Below are positions 10,710 to 19,775 of a stretch of DNA of 64,000 nt, piece by piece. The position numbers were made by a program, and so were the translations under genes. The notes below the pieces were generated by a model. It did no database searches, was not told the DNA's origin, and saw nothing but the letters and a program-made list of their open reading frames with translations. The stretch is from Bradyrhizobium amphicarpaeae (lineage in GTDB: Bacteria > Pseudomonadota > Alphaproteobacteria > Rhizobiales > Xanthobacteraceae). Every line of letters begins with the position of its first letter. Positions within the stretch are counted from its first letter, which is position 1. The DNA lies in assembly GCF_002266435.3 (NCBI RefSeq), contig NZ_CP029426.2, forward strand, positions 4,060,001 through 4,124,000. The letters are read 5' to 3'.

Positions 10710-11321
10710 TCACCTGTCCGGAAAATTCACACCGATCTCCGTCACTACTGGCGCCCATTTCACCAGCGCCGCGCCATCCGACGCCGCCTTCACGCCGTCA
10801 CCCGACAGCGACCTTGGCGCGCCTGTCTTGCCGCCGAAGCGGATCGTCACCGTGCAACCGCCTTGCAGCGGCCGGCTGAGCGCGCCACCCTTCCAATCGG
10901 TGACGAAGCCACCATAGTCCCATTCGAAGCCGCTGACGAGGAACGGCTTGCCGTTGGCCTTCTGCACGTCGGCAAGGCTGGATCCGATCGTGACGCCGGC
11001 GACATTCCAGACGTTCACCTTTCCCGCGTCGCGCAAGGTCAGGCCGGAGGCGCGTCCGGCCTTGTCGTCGGTGAAGGCGATCTCGATGCGACGGTCCCCC
11101 GCCTTCGGGAACAGCACGACGCCCTTGTAGCGTTCGCCCTCGGCGCCCGGCAGCTCCTGCACCACGGCGTCCTTGCCGTAGCGCTGCTTCAGGCTCCGCT
11201 CGGTATCGTCAGGCGCAACCGGCGCAGCGCAGCTGATCGGGCCCTCCCGCGGCGGCGCGCTTTGGGCGAATGCGCAGGACGCGAACAGGACAAGGACTGT
11301 GGCAGTGAAGCTGCGTATCAT
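10710..11321 (-). CDS. Secreted protein of unknown function
   Basis: A 203-residue protein with a clear signal peptide (MIRSFTATVLVLFASCAFAQ, cleavage after AFA). The mature part contains GRASGLTLRDAGKVNVWNVAG and several glycine-rich beta segments, suggesting a small beta-rich periplasmic domain. No family is recognised. The start is the ATG at 11319-11321; upstream codons in the same frame are not signal-like. It is followed by the TRAP permease genes upstream on the same strand, 103 bp away, but no functional link is evident. Confidence 0.7.
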   Translation of the reverse strand: MIRSFTATVLVLFASCAFAQSAPPREGPISCAAPVAPDDTERSLKQRYGKDAVVQELPGAEGERYKGVVLFPKAGDRRIEIAFTDDKAGRASGLTLRDAGKVNVWNVAGVTIGSSLADVQKANGKPFLVSGFEWDYGGFVTDWKGGALSRPLQGGCTVTIRFGGKTGAPRSLSGDGVKAASDGAALVKWAPVVTEIGVNFPDR

Positions 11322-11424
11322 CGAGAGGCAATCCAATCCCGGGAACGAGCTGGAAGTCGTGCGGACGCCTGACCGGACACGATACAAAGCACGATCATGT
11401 TTCGGATTGAACCACAACAAGTTC

Positions 11425-13029
11425 TCAATTCTTCGGCTGGCCGAAATCGAGCGGCGGCGGCATCTCGATATCAGGAATTTCGATCTTGATCTTGTCCAGA
11501 TCCACCTTCCTGGGAGCGTCCAGCAACCCCGTGACGGTGATCGGGAATGCGATGACGACCGCGACCATGATCGCCTGCAGGCCGATCCATGGCATCGCGC
11601 CCCAATAGATGTCCGAACTTTTGACCTCCTTCGGCGCCACGCCCCGCAAGTAGAATAGCGCAAAGCCGAAGGGAGGATGCAGGAAGGAGGTCTGCATGTT
11701 GACGCAGAGCATGACACCGAACCAGATCAAGGCAGCATCCGCCCCGACGACGGGAGTGAGCAGCTTCTGCGCGATCGGCGCGATCATCGGGATGATGATG
11801 AAGGCGATCTCAAAGAAGTCGAGGAAGAAAGCGATGAAGAAGATGAATAGGTTCATGAAGATCAGGAAGCCCCAGACCCCGCCCGGCAGGGATGTCAGCA
11901 TGTGCTCGAGCCAGACACCACCATTGCAACCGAGGAAGACGATCGAGAAGCAGGTCGATCCGATCAGGATGAACGTCACCATGCAGGTGATGCGCATGGT
12001 GGTCTCGTAGCCCTGCTTGACCAGGATGCGCAGGTCCGGAATCCTGATCGCCTCGATGCAGACCCAGGCGACCGCGAGATAGGCGATCGCGAAGGCGATC
12101 TTGAACACCAGATTCGGCGTGAAGTAGATGCCGATGATGGTGCCGACACCCGCGGCCGCCACGCCGATGAGCAATATTTTGTGCCCGGCCGAGCTGAAAT
12201 CCTTGTGATGGATGACGGCAAGAACGATGGCGCCGACTGCGCCCATCGCGCCCGCTTCGGTCGGGGTGGCAAGGCCGAGCATCATGGTGCCGAGCACCAC
12301 GAAGATCAGGACGGCAGACGGGATGATGCCCAGAAGGCATTTACGCCAGAGCGCCCAGCCCGTCAGCGTCCTTGCTTCCTTCGGCACCGCCGGGACGTGG
12401 CCGGGCTTGATCACGCTCAGTACGAACGTGTAGCCGGCAAAGAGTGCGATCTGGAGGATCGATGGGCCCCAGGCGCCGAGATACATGTCACCGACCGACT
12501 TGCCGAGCTGGTCCGCGAGCACGATCAGAACCAGCGAGGGTGGGACCAGCTGGGTGATGGTGCCGGACGCTGCGAGCACGCCGGTGATGTAGCGCATGTT
12601 GTAGCCGTAGCGGATCATCACCGGCATCGAGATCAGCGCCATCGCGATCACCTGCGCGGCCACGGTGCCCGTAATAGCCCCGAGGATGAAGCCGACGATG
12701 ATCACGGAATAGCCGAGACCGCCGCGGATGGGGCCAAACAGCTGCCCCATGGAATCCAGCATATCCTCCGCGAGGCCGCATCGTTCGAGGATCGCGCCCA
12801 TGAACGTGAAGAACGGAATCGCCAGCAACAGTTCGTTGGCGAGAACGCTGCCGTAGATGCGCTCCGGGATGGCCTGGAGGAAGCTGAACCCGAAGAATCC
12901 TTCGTGGATCGCGAGGAATCCGAACGAAAGCCCGAGGGCGGCCAGCGTGAAGGCGACGGGGAACCCGATCAGCATTGCCAGGACCAGCCCGCCGAACATC
13001 AGCGGCGGCATCATCTCAATCGTGATCAT
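11425..13029 (-). CDS. TRAP transporter large (DctM-type) permease
   Basis: A 534-residue polytopic membrane protein of the tripartite ATP-independent periplasmic transporter family, importing an organic acid-like solute with sodium. It is about 100 residues longer than standard DctM and resembles the large subunits annotated in mannitol/chloroaromatic-type TRAP systems. Conserved segments include FFTFMGAILERCGL near residue 75 and TGTVAAQVIAMALISMPVM. Its start overlaps the stop of the small-subunit gene by 4 bp, so the two are translationally coupled. No DctP-type binding protein gene is adjacent. Confidence 0.92.
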   Translation of the reverse strand: MITIEMMPPLMFGGLVLAMLIGFPVAFTLAALGLSFGFLAIHEGFFGFSFLQAIPERIYGSVLANELLLAIPFFTFMGAILERCGLAEDMLDSMGQLFGPIRGGLGYSVIIVGFILGAITGTVAAQVIAMALISMPVMIRYGYNMRYITGVLAASGTITQLVPPSLVLIVLADQLGKSVGDMYLGAWGPSILQIALFAGYTFVLSVIKPGHVPAVPKEARTLTGWALWRKCLLGIIPSAVLIFVVLGTMMLGLATPTEAGAMGAVGAIVLAVIHHKDFSSAGHKILLIGVAAAGVGTIIGIYFTPNLVFKIAFAIAYLAVAWVCIEAIRIPDLRILVKQGYETTMRITCMVTFILIGSTCFSIVFLGCNGGVWLEHMLTSLPGGVWGFLIFMNLFIFFIAFFLDFFEIAFIIIPMIAPIAQKLLTPVVGADAALIWFGVMLCVNMQTSFLHPPFGFALFYLRGVAPKEVKSSDIYWGAMPWIGLQAIMVAVVIAFPITVTGLLDAPRKVDLDKIKIEIPDIEMPPPLDFGQPKN

Positions 13030-13565
13030 TGGGTCGGCCGCTCGTATTTCGCATCGATCGTGACTTCACCGCGCAAGGCGGCCGCGCGTTTGATGGCCTC
13101 CGAGACGCCTTGCAGGGCGACCATAAAGAACCCGGCCGGCAGGACGAACTTGATCGGCCACCGCATGAGGCCGCCGGCGTTGTTGGACATCTCGCCGATG
13201 ACGAACGAGTTGTAGAACATCGACCATGAGAGGTAGCTGAGAAGCACGCACGCCGGGACGAGGAAAACCAATGTCCCGATCAAGTCGAGCCATAGCTGGC
13301 CGCGTTCGGACAGCATGAGGTACATGATTTCGACGCGGACATGCTCGTTGCGTTTGAAAGTATAGGACGAGCCGAACATCACGACGACAGCGAACATATA
13401 CCACTGCGTCTCGAGCCAGCTGTTGGAGCTATAGCTGAAGGCATACCGGATCATCGCATTGATAGCGCTGACCGCGCAGGCCGCGAGCACCAGGATGTTG
13501 CAGACGTTGCCGACCTTTTCGTTCAGCCAGTCGATAGCCGTACTCACCGCCAACAATGGGCGCAT
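13026..13565 (-). CDS. TRAP transporter small (DctQ-type) permease
   Basis: A 179-residue membrane protein with four predicted transmembrane helices and the DctQ hallmark WLETQWYMFAVVVMFGSSYTFKRNEHVRVE. It forms the membrane complex with the DctM-type subunit encoded immediately downstream (4-bp overlap). The ATG at 13563-13565 gives the N-terminus MRPLLAVSTAIDWLNEKVG. The cognate solute receptor is not in the neighbourhood. Confidence 0.9.
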   Translation of the reverse strand: MRPLLAVSTAIDWLNEKVGNVCNILVLAACAVSAINAMIRYAFSYSSNSWLETQWYMFAVVVMFGSSYTFKRNEHVRVEIMYLMLSERGQLWLDLIGTLVFLVPACVLLSYLSWSMFYNSFVIGEMSNNAGGLMRWPIKFVLPAGFFMVALQGVSEAIKRAAALRGEVTIDAKYERPTQ

Positions 13566-13874
13566 CGATGCCTTTTCCCCGCTCGCTGAGTGCTGACCCC
13601 AAACGAGCAGGACCGTGACGCCAAATCAGCGTCCGTCCACTTCCGCGCGGGAGCTAGTCCACCCTCCTGATGCTTCCGCCCGTTCTTGTTGCCGGTTTTT
13701 GGCAAGACCTGTCAGGTCTTACCCGCCGCGTGAAGCAAGATACATTTACCGTCGGCCGATTTAGGGTCAACCAGAAAATGGACAATGTGCCGCAGCGACG
13801 CCGAAAATTTGGTCGCAGTGATGAACCCGGTTGGCGTGCAGCGCTTCCGGCAATCCGATCCTCGAAGGGACTGC

Positions 13875-14111
13875 CTAGCCCTCGACGTCGTACTGCTTGC
13901 AGAGGTGGTCGCCGATCTGGACGAGCATCGCCACGCATTCGGGGTAGCCGGGCCGATCCGAAGTGGCCCGGTCTGCACTGGCTCGAAACTCCCAGGAACG
14001 ACCATCGCGGAGGATCGAGATTGTCATTCCATCGGGACAGTCGGCGTGAACCTTCAACTCGGCCTTGGCCATGGCGATCAGTTCGCTTTCCGTCTTCACA
14101 GGTCTGCTCAT
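13875..14111 (-). CDS. Small conserved-type hypothetical protein
   Basis: 78 residues starting MSRPVKTESELIAMAKAELK. It is acidic to neutral with no membrane segment; the middle, CPDGMTISILRDGRSWEFRA, looks like a compact beta hairpin. The ATG at 14109-14111 is chosen because GGAGG lies 9 bases upstream; an ATG three codons earlier would overlap that site. Function unknown. The adjacent 13566-13874 gap holds only a short palindrome (13703-13719) and no credible gene. Confidence 0.6.
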   Translation of the reverse strand: MSRPVKTESELIAMAKAELKVHADCPDGMTISILRDGRSWEFRASADRATSDRPGYPECVAMLVQIGDHLCKQYDVEG

Positions 14112-14301
14112 GAAGGTCATCCTCCGCCTCGGGACAGAACCTAAATTGGATCTGCCAGCCCCGCCAAGCAAGTCTGGCCGATCAAGCGCCTCCCGGCATT
14201 GGGATAGCGCAACGCGACCCGACCCGCTCAGGGTCACTCTCGAGAGGCGTCGGGCAAAACACCCGGTCAAGCCCCCCGCATCAAAAATATTCTACTTTAC
14301 C

Positions 14302-14890
14302 GAATTTCGGATTTGTGGCATACGCTCGCGCATCCCGGCCCTGCCAGAGGGGGCGCTTCGCGATCGTCACGAGATGCGGGCCGGGGTGCGGTGGACGCGG
14401 TAGCGCCGGCGCGATTGCGTGGGGACAAGGGCGGGCGACCGTTGAGTCCCGGCGCGATGCGCATACGACACGGCGCGGTCACAGCGGTTTGGTCGATGGT
14501 CCGGGGTGCGCACACCAAGCCCCGGGCGCTGAGGCCAAATCGTCCGCGGACGGAGAAGTCGTGTGGTCCCGACGCCCGCGGTTCTGGCGCCATGCCTTAG
14601 CGGTGATGCGGCGGCCCGACCGGGCACGCGCATCAGCCATCCGCAAGGCGACGGGGGCAATAGTGCATCGCTCCCCGAGGAGAGCGCGAAGGACACCGTT
14701 AAAACCATCCGCGCAGGGAAGGCCGGGCGACCGGCAACACCTGTGGTCCACCCCGTGTGCATTTCTGTTGCGCACGGATTGCGGGTGCCGCCGGCGCCCG
14801 GCCTTCCCTGCGCCCTTTGGCCTTTCAAGGAGCGCGAAACGACATCAAGCCTCGGGCGAAACGCGCCGCGAGATCGCGATGCCTTGCCGC
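14302..14890. repeat. Long structured interspersed element (likely multicopy in Bradyrhizobiaceae)
   Basis: This 0.6-kb GC-rich stretch contains no convincing gene. It forms strong local structure: a 24-bp stem with one bulged A (14711-14735 with 14790-14813), an inner 8-bp stem (14753-14760 with 14770-14777), and an 8-bp stem with one bulge at 14851-14872. From memory, spurious translations of very similar sequence (for example GPHDFSVRG and RDDREAPPL) turn up repeatedly in Bradyrhizobium and Rhodopseudomonas genomes, so I read it as a multicopy element. Whether it is transcribed is unknown. Confidence 0.55.
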
Positions 14891-14959
14891 GATGCCTTGC
14901 CTCCACGAGACTGCGATTTGAGATGGACCGAAGTCGCCCTGCCCCGCCGCGCCGCCCGC

Positions 14960-15856
14960 TCACTTCAACAGCGGCAAGGCGCCCTTCAGGACGTCCTCGC
15001 CCCATTCCTGCACGAAGTGCCCGGCCGCGGCGAGCTCAACCGGGGCGGGACAGTTGCGGATGGTCTGGCGCATGTCCTCCATCACGACAGGCCCCAGGAC
15101 GGGATCGGTCATGCCGATCACCATCGCCGTCGTCCCGCTGTAGTCGTTGCGCCACCAGTCGCGGGCCTTGCGGGAGATCGCGGCGCCGCCGGCGTCGGGC
15201 CGGTCGGGCACGAGGTTCGGGAAGCGCCGCACGCCCGCCTTGTAGGTGGCATCGGGGAACGGCGCGTCATAGGCCGCGGCCTCCGCGGGCGAGAGCTGCG
15301 GGCAGGCGCGCGCCATCAGCCTGCCGACTGCCATGTCCGGATTGGCGTTGTTCCAGGCGCGCCAGTCGAGGAAGCCCTTTGTCAGCGGGCGGTCTCCGCT
15401 CGCCAGCGTGGTGTTCATGATCAGCAGCGCCTCGAACCGGTCGGCCATCTCCATCGGGATGGTGAGGCCGAGCAGACCGCCCCAGTCCTGGCAAACCAGG
15501 GTGATGCGACGAAGATCGAGCGCGCGGATCAGCGCCATCAGGCTGTCGCGGTGGAAGTCGAAGGTGTAGACCGCCTCCTCAGCCGGCTTGTCGGAGCGGC
15601 CGAAGCCGAACATGTCAGGCGCGACCACCCGGTAGCCGGCGTCGACGAGGCCGCCGATCATCTTGCGGTAGAGATAGCTCCAGGTCGGCTGGCCATGCAG
15701 GCAGAGCGCGACGCGGGCGTTGCCCGCGCCCTCGTCGAGATAGTGCATCCGCAGCCCCGCATAGCCGGGGAGATCGTCCCTGTAGTGTGGCGCGAACGCA
15801 TAGCCGGGCAGACCGGCAAAGCGCGCATCGGGAGTCCGCAAAGCCGTGATCGCCAT
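14960..15856 (-). CDS. Haloalkane dehalogenase (HLD-I subfamily), alpha/beta hydrolase
   Basis: Hydrolyses carbon-halogen bonds in haloalkanes to alcohol plus halide. The 298-residue protein has the oxyanion motif HGQPTWSYLYRKM, nucleophile Asp124 followed by the halide-binding Trp125 (VCQDWGG), catalytic acid Asp251 (GMTDPVLG) and base His280 (AAGHFVQEWG). Asp124 matches the numbering of the Xanthobacter enzyme DhlA, placing it in subfamily I. The start is the ATG at 15854-15856 with GAGGAGG 9 bases upstream. Natural substrate unknown; some family members may act on other esters or halides. Confidence 0.88.
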   Translation of the reverse strand: MAITALRTPDARFAGLPGYAFAPHYRDDLPGYAGLRMHYLDEGAGNARVALCLHGQPTWSYLYRKMIGGLVDAGYRVVAPDMFGFGRSDKPAEEAVYTFDFHRDSLMALIRALDLRRITLVCQDWGGLLGLTIPMEMADRFEALLIMNTTLASGDRPLTKGFLDWRAWNNANPDMAVGRLMARACPQLSPAEAAAYDAPFPDATYKAGVRRFPNLVPDRPDAGGAAISRKARDWWRNDYSGTTAMVIGMTDPVLGPVVMEDMRQTIRNCPAPVELAAAGHFVQEWGEDVLKGALPLLK

Positions 15857-15977
15857 GGTCGAAACCTCCTCGTTGTCGACGCGCCGCATGCCGTCAGCTG
15901 TCGTCATTTGTTCATTGGCGGCATCTATAGCTCACACCCGGCGCCAACAATGGCGTTCACCCACGGCGAGGTCGAAC

Positions 15978-16214
15978 ATGAGCAGCGAACATCCGGAGCT
16001 CGACGACCTTCAAGCCGCGTACAAGAGCGCGGTCGACAACTGGATCGCGGCCATTCGACACGAAGAAGCGGTCGCCGTCGCCGCCGACCATTCCTTAGCC
16101 CAGCTCGACCAATGGGAAAAGGCGCACTTCGACGAAGAGAATGCGCGCACGATCGCCAAGGCGGCGAAGGCGAACTACGAAGCCGGGCTCCGCGCCGAAT
16201 TCTTCGGATTCTAG
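15978..16214 (+). CDS. Small hypothetical protein, charged helical
   Basis: 78 residues, MSSEHPELDDLQAAYKSAVD at the N-terminus, rich in Glu, Ala and Lys and predicted largely alpha-helical. No signal peptide or membrane segment. The ATG at 15978 is preceded by a weak GGCGAGG site. It lies between the dehalogenase and the C26 peptidase, convergent with the latter (8-bp gap). I do not recognise a family. Confidence 0.6.
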   Translation: MSSEHPELDDLQAAYKSAVDNWIAAIRHEEAVAVAADHSLAQLDQWEKAHFDEENARTIAKAAKANYEAGLRAEFFGF

Positions 16215-16222
16215 GCCCGCGC

Positions 16223-16996
16223 CTACGCCGCCGCCCTCTGCCTTGCGACCAGCGCCTCGCCGAACGCTTCGAACAGCTTGCGGTTGACCGGATTGTGCTG
16301 GGGATCGTATTCGGCGTGCCATTGCACACCGAGGGCAAAGGTCGGGGCTTCCGCGATCCGGATCGCCTCGATGGTACCGTCCTCGGCGACGCCCTCGACC
16401 AGCACGCGCTTGCCGGGATCGAGAATGCCCTGGCCGTGCAGCGAATTGACCCTGATCTTCTCGCAGCCGAGCAGCCTTGCGAACGCCCCGCCCGGCGTCA
16501 GTTCAACGTCGTGACGGTCGGCGAACACCACGGTCGGATCGGGATGGATCTCGCCGTTCTCGAGCCGGGGCATGCGATGGTTCATGCGGCCGGGAATTTC
16601 GCGGATCTCCGGATGCAGCGAGCCGCCGAAGGCGACGTTCATCTCCTGCAGGCCGCGGCAGATGCCGAACAGCGGCACGCCGCGGGCAACGCAGGCGACC
16701 GAAAGCGCCAGCGCCACCTCGTCGCGATGGATATCGTAGGGCTCGTGCCGCTCGCACGGGTCGACGTTGAAGCGGGTCGGATGGACGTTGGCGCGGGCGC
16801 CGGTGAGCACGATCCCGTCGACCACATCGAGCAGCGCGCCGATATCGGTGATATCAGGCGCGCCCGCGAACATCATCGGCAGGCCGCCGGAAACCTCGGC
16901 CACGGCGCGCAAATTGCGCTCGCCGACCATCTGGACCTGAAATCGATTTTCGACGCGATGGGCATTCCCGATCACGCCGACGACCGGCTTTCTCAT
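16223..16996 (-). CDS. Class I glutamine amidotransferase-like hydrolase (peptidase C26, PuuD-like)
   Basis: 257 residues. The catalytic triad is visible: Cys113 in FGICRGLQEMN, and His227 with Glu229 in QWHAEYDP. Family members hydrolyse gamma-glutamyl compounds such as gamma-glutamyl-GABA in putrescine breakdown. No other putrescine genes are nearby, so the substrate is inferred from family only. The ATG at 16994-16996 gives MRKPVVGVIGNAHRVENRFQ; upstream in-frame codons are not family-like. Confidence 0.85.
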   Translation of the reverse strand: MRKPVVGVIGNAHRVENRFQVQMVGERNLRAVAEVSGGLPMMFAGAPDITDIGALLDVVDGIVLTGARANVHPTRFNVDPCERHEPYDIHRDEVALALSVACVARGVPLFGICRGLQEMNVAFGGSLHPEIREIPGRMNHRMPRLENGEIHPDPTVVFADRHDVELTPGGAFARLLGCEKIRVNSLHGQGILDPGKRVLVEGVAEDGTIEAIRIAEAPTFALGVQWHAEYDPQHNPVNRKLFEAFGEALVARQRAAA

Positions 16997-17087
16997 CTGT
17001 CGTTCCGCGCCTCTCCGATAGGAAGATTCCCCAAACATGCCCTTCGGCTGGAACAAATTCAACAGAAGGGATCGCGGGACGGCAATG

Positions 17088-17798
17088 CTATTTTCGCGCA
17101 AATGCCTCCCGGGCCTCACCCCCGGCGGGCAGGCCCGCGGCCTGCAGTGCGGTTGCCGCCGGATCGCCCGGCGCGGCCAGCCAAGGCAGTTTCGCCTCGA
17201 GGCCGCGCGTCACGGGCTCTCCGAGCGCCCCACCGAAATCAATCGGCCAGAACCCGTTGGGCACGACCTCGACCGTGAGGCCCCGGATCGCATAGCCCTC
17301 GCCCAGAACCGCCTCCGCCTTGTCGCCGGCGACAAGGCGCGCCGTCCCGGGGTCATGGGGATCGCCAAAGCTGACCAGCACCGGCACCAGGTCTGCCTGT
17401 ACCGGGACGACGCCGGTCTGGCGCTGGATATCGTTGAAGGAGACGCGGTTGCCACGCGCGGCGCCATAGGCACGCAGCGCGACATAGTTGATGTCGTCGA
17501 AGTCCAGTTTCGGACCATGCTGGTGCGCCAGCAATGCCATCAGATTCTTGCCCTTGGCGCCGTTTTGGCCGAGATCGACGAACACCGCCTCCCCGCGCAT
17601 CGTGGTGCGGCCGCCGCGGTTGTAGTTGCGGTCGGGCACGACGGCCAGAACGCCGGATCCGGTCTTGATCCCGTCAGGCGTCGTGACCTCGACGGTGAGA
17701 CGATATTTGTGCCCGGGCCGGTTGATCCGGATCTGGTCGCCGATCACGAGCACCGCCAGAAGCCCGAGCAGGCCGGCCCATTTGCTGATGAAGCTCAA
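17088..17798 (-). CDS. Hypothetical membrane-anchored protein
   Basis: 236 residues beginning SFISKWAGLLGLLAVLVIGD, a single N-terminal hydrophobic segment that could anchor or export the protein. The rest is soluble and beta-rich, with short motifs YRLTVEVTTPDGIKTGSGV and GFWPIDFGG. The likely start is the TTG at 17796-17798, since no in-frame ATG fits and a G-rich stretch lies just upstream. It is divergent from the AI-2E family gene. No known domain recognised. Confidence 0.65.
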   Translation of the reverse strand: MSFISKWAGLLGLLAVLVIGDQIRINRPGHKYRLTVEVTTPDGIKTGSGVLAVVPDRNYNRGGRTTMRGEAVFVDLGQNGAKGKNLMALLAHQHGPKLDFDDINYVALRAYGAARGNRVSFNDIQRQTGVVPVQADLVPVLVSFGDPHDPGTARLVAGDKAEAVLGEGYAIRGLTVEVVPNGFWPIDFGGALGEPVTRGLEAKLPWLAAPGDPAATALQAAGLPAGGEAREAFARK

Positions 17799-17933
17799 AC
17801 CGCCCCCATTGTTCTTTCCTCATCGCTGTGCACCGTCGGCGCGCCGGCGTCAAACCGGCGCGTCGACGCGGCCTTGATCCGAAGCGTGTTTGTCGAGAGA
17901 GTGCGGCGCGAATTGCGCTGAAAGGGCCCCGAC

Positions 17934-19070
17934 GTGACCATGTCCAAAGATGAACGCTCCCGGACCCGCGGCGACCTCGCATGGGCGATCTCGGTCGGGG
18001 GCATCGGCGTCGTGCTGTTCACCGCGCTGCTCGCCTTCACCTGGTATTTCGCCGCCACCGTGCTGCTGATCTTTACCGGCATGCTGCTCGGTCTCGGCCT
18101 CAACGCACTGACCGGCGCGCTCGGCCGCCGCGTGCCCCTGCCGCATGCGGTGCGGCTCGCGATCGTCTGCACCGCGCTCGCCCTGATGCTCGCCGGCGTC
18201 GCCTATCTCGGCGGCGCCACCATCGCCGATCAGGCTTCGCTGCTGAGCAAGACCATCAAGTCGCAGATCGGAAACGTGAAGTCCTACCTCGACAGCCACG
18301 GCATCGACACCAGCTTCTTCGATTTCGGCAATGGAGCGACCGACTCCTCGGCCAATATTCCGTCGGAGGCGGCGCCCGCACCGGCAGCGCCCTCGCGCGG
18401 TTCCTTGCCGAGCGCCGGTGCGCTGGCCTCCAGCGGCGGCGCAATCGTGAGCCAGACCTTCAAGCTGCTGCTCGGTACCATCCACGGTGTCGGTAACATC
18501 TTCATCGTGCTGTTCCTGGGCCTTGCCTTCGCCGCCCAGCCCGGCGTCTATCACGACGGCCTGCTTTATCTCGCGCCGGCGAGGCACCGCACCCGCTTCG
18601 CCCTCATCATCGATCGCATCAGCGAAACCCTGGAGCGCTGGCTGATCGCGCAGATCATCGTCATGCTCGCGGTCGGGGTGGTGACCTGGATCGGGCTTGC
18701 CGTCATCGGCATCCCCGGCTCGTTCATCCTGGGAATTCAGGCCGGCCTGCTCGCCTTCATCCCGACCCTCGGAGCCATCATCGCGGGCGTCGTCGTGGTG
18801 CTGGCGAGCCTCGCCTCGGGCTGGATCCCGGCGCTGTCGGCCTTTCTGCTCTTCATGGGCGTGCACGCCATGGAGAGCTACGTGCTGACGCCGATCCTGC
18901 AGCGGCAGGCGCTGGACATCCCGCCGGCCACGCTGTTCGCGTTCCAGATCGTGCTCGGCGTCGTGTTCGGCATCTGGGGCCTGGCGCTGGCGCTGCCGCT
19001 GGTCGCCATCGCCAAGGTCATGATCGATCATTTCAAGACGTATGAAGCGCCAACTGCGGAGGCGACCTGA
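17934..19070 (+). CDS. AI-2E family transporter (PerM/UPF0118)
   Basis: A 378-residue integral membrane protein with about eight transmembrane helices and the family C-terminal region GIWGLALALPLVAIAKVMID. Members export autoinducer-2, act as sodium/proton antiporters or have unknown roles. A low-complexity Ala/Pro-rich loop lies near residues 145-165. The GTG at 17934 has AAAGGG 7 bases upstream; the ATG two codons later (17940) is an alternative. No quorum-sensing genes are nearby. Confidence 0.85.
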   Translation: MTMSKDERSRTRGDLAWAISVGGIGVVLFTALLAFTWYFAATVLLIFTGMLLGLGLNALTGALGRRVPLPHAVRLAIVCTALALMLAGVAYLGGATIADQASLLSKTIKSQIGNVKSYLDSHGIDTSFFDFGNGATDSSANIPSEAAPAPAAPSRGSLPSAGALASSGGAIVSQTFKLLLGTIHGVGNIFIVLFLGLAFAAQPGVYHDGLLYLAPARHRTRFALIIDRISETLERWLIAQIIVMLAVGVVTWIGLAVIGIPGSFILGIQAGLLAFIPTLGAIIAGVVVVLASLASGWIPALSAFLLFMGVHAMESYVLTPILQRQALDIPPATLFAFQIVLGVVFGIWGLALALPLVAIAKVMIDHFKTYEAPTAEAT

Positions 19071-19076
19071 GCCTGC

Positions 19077-19373
19077 TCAGGTCGTCAGCACGGTCTCGGT
19101 GTGCTCGACCTCCGGGGGCGAGGCGAAATACTGGCCGACGAGGCCGCGCCATTCGGCAAAATTCTCCGAACCGCGGAAATCGACGGTGTGGCTCTCCAGC
19201 GTCGCCCATTTCACCATCAGCCGGTAGCGCTGCGGCTTCTCGATCGATTTGTGCAGTTCGAAGCCGTGAAAGCCCTTGGAGCGGCCGAAGGCGGCCTTGG
19301 CCTTGGCGACAGCGGCCTCGAAGTCCTTCTCGCTGCCCGGCTTAACGTCGATTTGCGCGATCTCGGTGATCAT
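19077..19373 (-). CDS. ABM-type (antibiotic biosynthesis monooxygenase) domain protein
   Basis: 98 residues forming one ferredoxin-like alpha/beta unit: MITEIAQIDVKPGSEKDFEA at the start, then FHGFELHKSIEKPQRYRLMV. Such dimers act as cofactor-independent monooxygenases, heme-degrading enzymes or stress proteins. No catalytic residues are diagnostic here. It is convergent with the AI-2E family gene, 6 bp apart. Confidence 0.8.
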   Translation of the reverse strand: MITEIAQIDVKPGSEKDFEAAVAKAKAAFGRSKGFHGFELHKSIEKPQRYRLMVKWATLESHTVDFRGSENFAEWRGLVGQYFASPPEVEHTETVLTT

Positions 19374-19421
19374 CTGTTTCCACCCGTTTTTGTTCGATGG
19401 GCGTGTCTAGCGCAGACGGCG

Positions 19422-19449
19422 AAAAAGCAAAAGGCGCCGAAACGGCGCC
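19422..19449 (-). terminator. Rho-independent terminator
   Basis: On the minus strand, GGCGCCG-TTT-CGGCGCC (19449-19433) is followed by TTTTGCTTTTT. It lies 26 bp beyond the stop codon of the small membrane protein gene at 19476-19715. Confidence 0.85.
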
Positions 19450-19475
19450 CTGCTCGGCCTAGAAATGCAGATCTC

Positions 19476-19715
19476 TCAGACGAGGAGCAAAACCGTTCCC
19501 GCCACGATGAGAGCGCAGCCGATGAACAGCGCGAGCGGCCAGGTACTTCGGCGGGTTTGCGTGTAACGCCCCTGCGCACGGCGCTCGGTGATCAGCGCGC
19601 TCTCGTATTCGTCCGAGGTCGAGAACAGGCAGGCGAACCCGCTGCGTGCCGAGGCCGCAGCGGCTTCGAGCGACATCAGGGCAGCTTGCGGGTTCTGTCG
19701 ACGGATCGATTCCAT
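19476..19715 (-). CDS. Small single-pass membrane protein
   Basis: 79 residues. The N-terminal 50 are polar (MESIRRQNPQAALMSLEAAA) and contain SGFACLFSTSDEYESALITE; the C-terminus is a transmembrane helix, WPLALFIGCALIVAGTVLLL. The tail-anchored topology puts the polar part in the cytoplasm. It has its own terminator. It lies between the ABM protein and the diguanylate cyclase on the same strand. No family recognised. Confidence 0.65.
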   Translation of the reverse strand: MESIRRQNPQAALMSLEAAAASARSGFACLFSTSDEYESALITERRAQGRYTQTRRSTWPLALFIGCALIVAGTVLLLV

Positions 19716-19775
19716 GACCGCAATGGTAGGGATCGAATGGTAAACAGGGGATTACCGCGGCTGCTGCCTTGCGTC

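Noticed and set aside
13566..13874. Small reading frames and the palindrome AAGACCT-GTC-AGGTCTT
   Set aside because: None of the frames shows a start with a ribosome site or family features; the palindrome alone is too weak to name.
14315..17278. A 987-codon plus-strand open frame
   Set aside because: It runs across the structured repeat and antisense to the dehalogenase and C26 peptidase genes, with Arg/His/Ala-rich composition typical of shadow frames.
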